64,000 nucleotides of DNA from Nonomuraea glycinis. Its GTDB lineage: Bacteria > Actinomycetota > Actinomycetes > Streptosporangiales > Streptosporangiaceae. The position numbers and the translations under genes were made by a program. Numbering within the stretch: position 1 is the first letter of the stretch; each line of letters opens with the position of its first letter. Positions 58,813 through 64,000 of this stretch are shown piece after piece. The notes beneath the pieces are model-generated. The model ran no database searches. It was given only the letters and a program-made list of their open reading frames with translations, and was not told where the DNA came from. Location: NCBI RefSeq assembly GCF_014646515.1, contig NZ_BMNK01000013.1:1-64000 (forward strand). Direction: 5' to 3'.

Positions 58813-59757
58813 TCAGCGCTCATTGCCCGCACGCAGCCAGGCGATGTAGTCGGCGGCCGCGCTTTCGGTGTCGTAGGCGGGCCGGTAGCCGGTGTCCTGC
58901 TGGATGCGGGTGATGTCGAGGTGGTTGTGATGGCCGGTCCCGCCGGTGGGCAGCTCGATCGGGGCGTCCGGGACGACCTTCTTGATCGCGGCGATGACCT
59001 CGGCGTTGGTCGTCGCGCGGCCGGACGCGACGTTGTAGGTGCGGTGGTCGAGCCGGTCGGCGAGCTGGAGGAGCGCGATGGCCCGGCCGGTGTCCTTCAC
59101 GTAGCACAGGTCGATCGCGTCGTCCGCGTAGGCGGGGGCCCGCAGCCCGGAGAGGTCCGGCGCGGTGCCGCGGGCGGCCGCGTGGACGAATGCCGGGGCG
59201 GGGAAGAACGGGTCGGAGTGGCCGCGCGGGCCCCAGGTGGCGGAGACGCGGTAGTTGACGACGTCGAGGCCGGCGGCCTCGGCCAGATGGTCGTTGAGCA
59301 GCTCGCCGACCTTCTTGAACGTCGGGATCAGGTGGGGTGAGGTCATCGGCAACGGCATGTCCTCCCGCAGCGGGCCCGCGCCGGGCAGACCGGCGTAGAC
59401 GCCGATCGTGCTCGCGACACCGACCCGCGCCACGCCCCAGCTCTGGGCGGCCTGCAGGATGTTGAGGAGCCCGCCGATGGCTTTACGGGTGGCCTCCACG
59501 GGCTCGTCGGCGCTGGGCGGCCACGGCATGGACCCCGCGAGATGCACGATGCCAGTGATCTTGTGCCGTGCGCCGACGTCGAGCAGCGCCGTCAGATCGG
59601 TGATGTCGGCCCGCTCCACCGCCACCCGCGCCTCGGCGAGGTCGGCCGGCACCTCGGCGCTCCGCCGCTGAACCAGCACGCACTCCTCGCCCAGATCGAG
59701 CAGCGCCCGCACGGTGTGAGACCCGATGAACCCCAGACCCCCGGTGACCAGAATCAT
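58813..59757 (-). CDS. NAD-dependent epimerase/dehydratase (extended SDR)
   Basis: A 314-residue extended short-chain dehydrogenase. NAD fold MILVTGGLGFIGSHTVRALL is at residues 1-20, HLAGSMPW follows, then STIGVYAGLP, and the catalytic YxxxK is probably replaced: the region LIPTFKKVGELLNDHLA has no Tyr before the Lys. FVKD-like CYVKDTGRAIALLQLADRL and TYNVASGRATTNAEV also fit. It is divergent from the MarR gene with tandem operators between, so the regulator should control it. The substrate is unknown. Confidence 0.87.
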   Translation of the reverse strand: MILVTGGLGFIGSHTVRALLDLGEECVLVQRRSAEVPADLAEARVAVERADITDLTALLDVGARHKITGIVHLAGSMPWPPSADEPVEATRKAIGGLLNILQAAQSWGVARVGVASTIGVYAGLPGAGPLREDMPLPMTSPHLIPTFKKVGELLNDHLAEAAGLDVVNYRVSATWGPRGHSDPFFPAPAFVHAAARGTAPDLSGLRAPAYADDAIDLCYVKDTGRAIALLQLADRLDHRTYNVASGRATTNAEVIAAIKKVVPDAPIELPTGGTGHHNHLDITRIQQDTGYRPAYDTESAAADYIAWLRAGNER

Positions 59758-59778
59758 TGCCTTGCTCCTTCTGTCGTC

Positions 59779-59822
59779 TAGCTGATTATCAGTGTAGCTG
59801 ACAATCAGGCTAGCGATAGAAT
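59779..59822 (+). promoter_or_regulatory. Tandem MarR operators and leaderless promoter
   Basis: TAGCTGATTATCAG (59779-59792) and TAGCTGACAATCAG (59795-59808) are direct repeats with 16-base period, each containing a CTGA-N3-TCAG dyad. A TAGAAT box at 59817-59822 lies 6 bases before the MarR GTG at 59829, so that mRNA is probably leaderless. The sites sit between the MarR gene and the divergent epimerase gene. Confidence 0.72.
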
Positions 59823-59828
59823 AAGCGG

Positions 59829-60275
59829 GTGTCTACCTCCGACGGGCCGGGCCCCGAGTTGAGCAGTCGTCTGGGTTACCTCCTCAAGCACGCGCGCCTG
59901 CGGCTGGACGAGCTGTACACGAACGCGCTGAGGCCGTACGGCATCGACGGGCGTGAGCTGGGAGTGCTGCTCGCCCTCGCCGGCCACGAGCCGGCTTCTC
60001 AGCAGCAGGCGGCACAGCGACTGGGGATCGACCGCACGACGATGGTCGCGCTGCTGGACACACTCCAGGGCAAAGGCCTGGTGTCACGTCACCCGGACGC
60101 GAACGACCGCCGCCGCAACGTGGTCGAACTGACCGACGCCGGACGAAAAACTCTCAGCCAGGCCATCGAGGCGAGCGACGACGCCGAACGCGCGCTCCTC
60201 GCGCCGCTCACCCCGCAGGCCGCGCGGCACCTACGCACCGCACTGCAGACGATCGTGACCCATCCGGACAGCTAG
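59829..60275 (+). CDS. MarR family transcriptional regulator
   Basis: A 148-residue MarR regulator: LSSRLGYLLKHARLRLDELY, GRELGVLLALAGHEPASQQQ, AAQRLGIDRTTMVALLDTLQ (recognition helix), and the wing GLVSRHPDANDRRRNVVELT with the DxR motif. It should repress the divergent epimerase gene and itself through the tandem CTGA-N3-TCAG sites. The GTG has no ribosome site but sits at the predicted transcription start. Confidence 0.92.
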   Translation: MSTSDGPGPELSSRLGYLLKHARLRLDELYTNALRPYGIDGRELGVLLALAGHEPASQQQAAQRLGIDRTTMVALLDTLQGKGLVSRHPDANDRRRNVVELTDAGRKTLSQAIEASDDAERALLAPLTPQAARHLRTALQTIVTHPDS

Positions 60276-60323
60276 TGTTCGGCCGGACGCCTGGCTGGTC
60301 TCATCCGCGTGCGGTCGTCGGGA

Positions 60324-61241
60324 TCAGCTGGTGAACTGGGCCGGCTTCGGACCGCCGTAGATCGGGTTCTTCGGCAGGCGATCCTCGGTCACCTGCAGTC
60401 GCAGCACGCCGGCCTTCTCCGACCGCGCCTCCCAGACGATCCAGTCGTCCTCCACCTGAGCCGACTGCTTGTCCGGATCGACATTCCATCCGTTGTGGTC
60501 CGGCGCCGGCGTGATGACCTCGAAGACCGCTTTCAGCCCCCGCCGGTGGGCCTCGGCGACCACCTCTCCCACGGTCTTCTCGTCGGCCCGGTAGCCCTCC
60601 AGCATCTCGCCCTTGACCGTGGCCGGCCGGGCGTTCCGATACTTCTCCCCTGGCCGGGCGGGCCGCCCCAGCTCGACCACACCGTTGCCGGCATAGTCGC
60701 GCCGCACCATCACCGTCATGGCACACCCGGCCTGTTCGAGCTCGCAGCCGGCGGGCGTGGTGCCGCTGCCGATCCTGCGGTCGTCGTTCGGGTGGTCGCC
60801 GACGCCGCCGCCGGGACCGGCCTTCACGCGAATGATCCTGCCGACCTGGGTCGGTGACGACGGCGCCGGCTCCAGCCTCACGTTCAGGCCCACCGCCTTG
60901 AATCCCTCGGTGAACTTGGCGAAGTCGGCCAGCGGGTCCTTGATGACGGCCACGTAGTAGTCGCCTTGGAGCCGGATGTCCATGGCCGAGTTGGCGTAGG
61001 AGGTGGCGGTGCCGCCCCCGCCCAGGAGGGCGGGCCCGATCACGGCCGCCGCCGCGAGCCCGCCGACGGCCACCGCGCCCACGAGCACCCGGCGCGTCCG
61101 GCTCGTACGGACCACCACCCGGCCCTCGAACCTCGGCTCCTTGGTGGTGATGGAGGCGAGCAGCGCCCGTGCCCCCGCACCGGACGCAGCCCCGGCCAGG
61201 TCCTGGTCACGGCATCTGGCAAGGCTCTTCACTTCGTTCAT
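60324..61241 (-). CDS. CU044_5270 family protein (sigma-factor partner)
   Basis: A 305-residue membrane-anchored protein typical of Streptosporangiaceae: a short cytoplasmic region (LARCRDQDLAGAASGAGA, ALLASITT), a basic stretch RTSRTRRVLVG, one membrane segment (VGAVAVGGLAAAAVIGPALL) and a large outer domain. Such proteins are usually encoded behind an ECF sigma factor and may act as its anti-sigma or sensor. The ATG overlaps the sigma gene stop by 4 bases, so the pair is coupled. Confidence 0.83.
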   Translation of the reverse strand: MNEVKSLARCRDQDLAGAASGAGARALLASITTKEPRFEGRVVVRTSRTRRVLVGAVAVGGLAAAAVIGPALLGGGGTATSYANSAMDIRLQGDYYVAVIKDPLADFAKFTEGFKAVGLNVRLEPAPSSPTQVGRIIRVKAGPGGGVGDHPNDDRRIGSGTTPAGCELEQAGCAMTVMVRRDYAGNGVVELGRPARPGEKYRNARPATVKGEMLEGYRADEKTVGEVVAEAHRRGLKAVFEVITPAPDHNGWNVDPDKQSAQVEDDWIVWEARSEKAGVLRLQVTEDRLPKNPIYGGPKPAQFTS

Positions 61242-61663
61242 GCTGACTCCACGACAAGATGAGCGACGGAGACGCCGGCCCCGGCCAGCGCCTTGGAGAA
61301 GCGCTTACGCGCCCGGTAGAGCCTGATGCGCACGGCGTTGCGCGAGCAGCCGAGCACCTTGGCGATCTCCCCGTTGTCCAGGCCCTCCCAGGCCACCAGG
61401 GAGAGCAGCTCCCTGTCGTCTTCGGCGAGCTCCCGGAACGTCCGCCCGATCACGCCCAGTTCGACGCTGCCCTCGGGCGAGTGGGCGTACAGGTCGGCGA
61501 GGTCGGTGTCGAGCTCCACGCTCCGGTGTCGGTGCCTGGCCAGACCGCGCCGATGATTGGCCAGCACGTTCCTGGCCACGCCGTACAGCCAGAGCCTGGC
61601 CTCATCGCCCGGCGGCAGCGCGTCGGCGCGGCGCCAGGCGATGGCGAACGTCTCGGCCACCAC
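61238..61663 (-). CDS. ECF sigma factor, N-terminally truncated
   Basis: The 141-residue frame begins in region 2 (VVAETFAIAWRRADALPPGD), followed by LWLYGVARNVLANHRRGLAR and an intact region 4 (LSLVAWEGLDNGEIAKVLGC, SRNAVRIRLYRARKRFSKAL). ECF factors normally have 30-40 more residues before this point. Upstream in the same frame, ATG 61702 (with AGGAGG in front) opens a frame that stops after six codons at a TGA (61682-61684), just before codons PEDAAD that belong to region 2. The gene is therefore either decayed by deletion and a stop, or uses GTG 61663 to make a shortened factor. Coupling to the CU044_5270 gene is retained. Confidence 0.72.
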   Translation of the reverse strand: MVAETFAIAWRRADALPPGDEARLWLYGVARNVLANHRRGLARHRHRSVELDTDLADLYAHSPEGSVELGVIGRTFRELAEDDRELLSLVAWEGLDNGEIAKVLGCSRNAVRIRLYRARKRFSKALAGAGVSVAHLVVESA

Positions 61664-61832
61664 GTCCGCCGCGTCCTCCGGTCAGCCACTGGGCATCCCC
61701 ATGGTCGGCCTCCTCGGTCTCGGAATCGGAACACTCCGTACATGTCGAGGAAGCCATCAGCATTTCAGCCGATTTCTCACTTTGTCAGCAGAGCCACGAT
61801 CCTGTGACGGCCGCCGAACCCCGTCACCAGGG

Positions 61833-62033
61833 TCACGTCGGCGGTTGGTGTTCGTCCGTGGTGCGGAGTCGTTCCGCGTCCTGGTAGGCCCTGGTCACGG
61901 CGGCGATCATGGCCAGCAGCGAGAGGATGGGTGCCGCGGGCCAGATGATATTGCCTGGTAGGAAGAAGACGACGATCATCTGGGCGACGGCCACGAAGAC
62001 CCACACGCCAGGCTCTCCGGGCACCCTTACCAT
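61833..62033 (-). CDS. Small two-helix membrane protein, 66 aa
   Basis: A 66-residue protein with two hydrophobic segments (VWVFVAVAQMIVVFFLPGNI and APILSLLAMIAAVTRAYQ) and a polar C-terminus. ATG 62033 overlaps the stop of the upstream membrane-protein gene by 7 bases, so the two are translationally coupled. I know no function; a small subunit or partner of the upstream protein is likely. Confidence 0.62.
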   Translation of the reverse strand: MVRVPGEPGVWVFVAVAQMIVVFFLPGNIIWPAAPILSLLAMIAAVTRAYQDAERLRTTDEHQPPT

Positions 62034-62635
62034 TGCATCTCCCAGATGTACCAAGGGCCTTGGATGTGCGTGTAGTCCGTGTGGCTTTCCTCCGCCGGTG
62101 GGCCCTTCGGGCTCCACGCGAAGCCGTACTGGTTCAGGAAGCCGGTGCCGTCCACCAGGAACCGTGCGCCGTCCTCTGTCCGGCTGATCGACGTCAGCGG
62201 GTAGAGGCCCACCCACTGGTCCGCGTCGTCAGTTGATGCGGGGCCCGACGCGACCGTCCGGGCGAGGCTCTCCAGGCTGCTCTCCGACAGCGCGAACCGG
62301 GCGCTGAAGGGCAGGTCGGCGTACACCGACCCGATCACGGCCACCGCCATGACCGGGGCCGCCGCCCAGCGGACCCAGTGCCGGCGCAGCATGGACCGGC
62401 CGTCCGACCGGAACAGGGCCACCACGAACCGGGCAACCCACACGATTATCGTGCCGTACGCCAGCCCGAGGCCCATGAGCAGCAGCTGGAAGGAGCCGCC
62501 GCCCGGCAGGCTGCTGTTGTTCAGGATGATCAGGGCCAGCAGGGCGATGAGGGGAAGCAGAACCTTCCCCGGCGGGCCGATCAGGATCCGGGTGAGCGCC
62601 GGTAACGGCGGTGGTGGGCTGGCGTTTTCGGGCAC
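62027..62635 (-). CDS. Membrane protein of unknown function, 202 aa
   Basis: A 202-residue protein with three hydrophobic segments in its first 110 residues (VLLPLIALLALIILNNSSLP, FQLLLMGLGLAYGTIIVWVA, AAPVMAVAVIGSVYADLPFS), then a soluble part (SLTSISRTEDGARFLVDGTG, GPWYIWEMQW) that should face outside. GTG 62635 is used because the text before it (open to 63022) is not protein-like; a TACGCT box 5 bases upstream allows a leaderless start. The family is not recognised. It is coupled to the 66-residue gene downstream. Confidence 0.7.
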   Translation of the reverse strand: MPENASPPPPLPALTRILIGPPGKVLLPLIALLALIILNNSSLPGGGSFQLLLMGLGLAYGTIIVWVARFVVALFRSDGRSMLRRHWVRWAAAPVMAVAVIGSVYADLPFSARFALSESSLESLARTVASGPASTDDADQWVGLYPLTSISRTEDGARFLVDGTGFLNQYGFAWSPKGPPAEESHTDYTHIQGPWYIWEMQW

Positions 62636-62972
62636 GCCAGAGCGTATCGCGGCACTTGATCGCGGATCATGCCCTCTTCGCGTACGCACTGCCTTTCGTG
62701 CGGTTTCGGGCGTTCGCCGGTTGCCGCGCGGTGATCCTGGGGCTGTGACGGGACGGCGATGGCCCGCGTCACCCTGGAGGACGCCGGCTGGGTGAGCAAG
62801 CGAGGCGAACGCCCGTAAGCCAGCCGCGAAGAGCGGTCCGGGCCTCGCACCATGGGTGTGGGGTGTGGTGCCGATCACATGGTGTGTGTGGATTCCTCCA
62901 CAGTTGATCGCCGGGGTTCTCCGTAGCGTTCGTGTTGTCGGAAAGCAGCACCTACTGGGGGAGGAACCCGAA

Positions 62973-63407
62973 ATGCGTAAGACTCTTGCGATCGCGGCGC
63001 TGGCCGGTTCGATGGCCGTCACCGGTCTGGCGGTGGCTCCTGCCGCTCAGGCGGCCACGCAGACTCAGGCGGTCACGCAGACTCAGGCGGTCACGCAGAC
63101 CGCCGCCACCACTGTCGTCAAGTGGGGCAAGTTCTTCTCCTCCGACCGTAAGGCGTACACCTACGGCAAGACGTGGAAGAGCCACGGCAAGGTGTTCACG
63201 AAGTGGTACGGGGTGGACAAGTTCGGGGGCAAGAAGGGCTGGGTGTGGTTCGAGGTCTACAAGAACGGCTCCTGGCACAAGTTCAACCACGCGTGGGACG
63301 GCAAGAAGGTCGGCGCGTGGAGCGGCCACGGGATCGGCAAGGTCTACACCTACACCTGCTGGGCCGGCAAGTTCGACAACTGCGGCAAGAAGTACCGCAT
63401 CTACTAA
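62973..63407 (+). CDS. Small secreted protein, 144 aa
   Basis: A 144-residue exported protein. The signal peptide is residues 1-28 (MRKTLAIAALAGSMAVTGLA, cut after AQA). Next comes a short repeat TQTQAVTQTQAVTQT made by an 18-base tandem repeat. The mature domain is rich in Trp, Tyr, Lys and Gly (KSHGKVFTKWYGVDKFGGKK, GWVWFEVYKNGSWHKF) with two Cys near the end (TCWAGKFDNCGKKYRIY), a compact beta-type fold. Function is unknown. ATG 62973 follows GGGGGAGGAA. Confidence 0.82.
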   Translation: MRKTLAIAALAGSMAVTGLAVAPAAQAATQTQAVTQTQAVTQTAATTVVKWGKFFSSDRKAYTYGKTWKSHGKVFTKWYGVDKFGGKKGWVWFEVYKNGSWHKFNHAWDGKKVGAWSGHGIGKVYTYTCWAGKFDNCGKKYRIY

Positions 63408-63479
63408 GGGACACATCCCGGGGGCTGAAGGAGACGGCTCGGGCCTGAGGCTCGGGCCGTCCTTCTAGCCGTACGACAG

Positions 63480-64000
63480 TCAGGACAGGGCGGCGATGAT
63501 TTTGTCCTGGGTGATCGGCAGGTCGCGGATGCGGTGGCCGGTCGCGTGGTAGACGGCGTTGCCGATGGCCGCGGTCACCCCGGTCATGGGTGTCTCGCCG
63601 AAGCCCCGTGCGCCGAGCGCCGGGCTGGACGGGTCCGGCTTGTCGATGAAGCTGACGTCGATGTCCGGCACGTCGGCATTGACCGGGACGAGGTAACCGG
63701 ACAGGTTCGGGGTGACGATCCGCCCCAGGTTCGGGTCGACCAGGGTGTGCTCGCTGAGCGTGAACCCGATCGCCCAGATGGCCCCGCCGATCGCCTGACT
63801 CCGGGCCGTGCGGTGGTTGAGCACCCGGCCGCAGTCGAACACCCCCACCATGCGGCGCACCTGGACCCGCCCCAGCACCGGGTCCACGTGCACCTCGACG
63901 AAGGTGGCGCCGACCGAGTACCCCATCGGCGCGAAGACCGCCTCGCTGGTCACCTCGATCAGCCGGCCGTGGCGGCGCATCACCTGCCGGTAACCGACCC
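63480..64000 (-). CDS. Xanthine dehydrogenase-type molybdopterin-binding subunit, 3' part
   Basis: The gene enters from beyond the right end; only its C-terminal 173 or so residues are present. Text matches the large subunit of molybdenum hydroxylases: GATFVEVHVDPVLGRVQVRR, FDCGRVLNHRTARSQAIGGA, IWAIGFTLSEHTLVDPNLG, and GARGFGETPMTGVTAAIGNA, where the Glu of GFGE is the conserved catalytic base. The frame stays open through ATG 63983 to the window end, so that ATG is internal. The enzyme hydroxylates purines, aldehydes or heteroaromatics; which one cannot be told here. Confidence 0.9.
   Translation of the reverse strand, partial: VGYRQVMRRHGRLIEVTSEAVFAPMGYSVGATFVEVHVDPVLGRVQVRRMVGVFDCGRVLNHRTARSQAIGGAIWAIGFTLSEHTLVDPNLGRIVTPNLSGYLVPVNADVPDIDVSFIDKPDPSSPALGARGFGETPMTGVTAAIGNAVYHATGHRIRDLPITQDKIIAALS

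Noticed and set aside
63061..63108. Short 18-base tandem repeat as a possible CRISPR or minisatellite
   Set aside because: It is a simple in-frame TQTQAV repeat in the linker of a secreted protein; too few copies and no spacers.

Overview
The window is high-GC actinobacterial DNA, most likely from a Streptosporangiaceae-type organism (Nonomuraea, Streptosporangium or a relative). This rests on the codon bias, frequent GTG/TTG starts, probable leaderless starts, and families typical of that group: CU044_5270, DUF2332, DUF5722, short XRE regulators and mycothiol-dependent enzymes. It carries about 57 protein genes. I saw no rRNA, tRNA, CRISPR array or intact insertion sequence.

Region 1 (about 1-14.5 kb) is a defence island of visibly lower GC. 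Its left part is a leftward, overlapping trio: a MORC/HSP90-type ATPase, a PD-(D/E)XK (DUF4420) protein and a Z1-domain helicase. The centre is a restriction-modification core: an Eco29kI-like GIY-YIG endonuclease divergent from a C5-cytosine methyltransferase that overlaps a Vsr-type nuclease. The right part is a second leftward trio: a larger MORC-like ATPase with a zinc ribbon, an Mrr-nuclease/SF2-helicase fusion and an unrecognised 202-residue protein. Such neighbourhoods have been predicted to be modification-linked defence systems.

Region 2 (14.8-37.6 kb) is mixed chromosomal content: an ASCH protein behind a decayed XRE regulator, secreted proteins including one built from near-identical 56-residue repeats, a DUF4097/ABC exporter operon with its regulator, nhaA, a P450-TetR pair behind a perfect 32-bp palindrome, serine hydrolases, a cold-shock gene, a secreted phospholipase A2, and a ThuA/Gfo-Idh-MocA pair.

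Region 3 (37.7-47.9 kb) holds two divergent operons around an IclR regulator. Leftward: a cysteine form of the UGSC (seleno)protein family, an unrecognised 365-residue partner, a 79-residue CxxC protein, an FAD oxidoreductase and an IlvD-type dehydratase. Rightward: a NitT/TauT-type ABC importer followed by thioredoxin reductase and thioredoxin. A 15-bp palindrome, TTCCG-N5-CGGAA, lies in front of both operons.

Region 4 (48.0-58.7 kb) looks like a gallate/methoxy-aromatic catabolic cluster: a LigM/DesA-type folate-dependent O-demethylase, a LigA/LigB-type ring-cleavage dioxygenase, a methylesterase-like hydrolase, a GalB-like hydratase and a LigK/GalC-type aldolase, plus a methylene-THF reductase, a FolD-like protein and PurU that could carry the removed methyl group from methyl-THF to formate. 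A NarL-type two-component system sits in the middle. A shared site (core GACAAGTGACGTAG) stands in front of four transcription units in the same relative orientation.

Region 5 (58.8-64 kb) has an epimerase/MarR pair with tandem operators, an N-terminally truncated ECF sigma factor with its CU044_5270 partner, small membrane and secreted proteins, and the 3' part of a molybdopterin hydroxylase gene cut by the window end.
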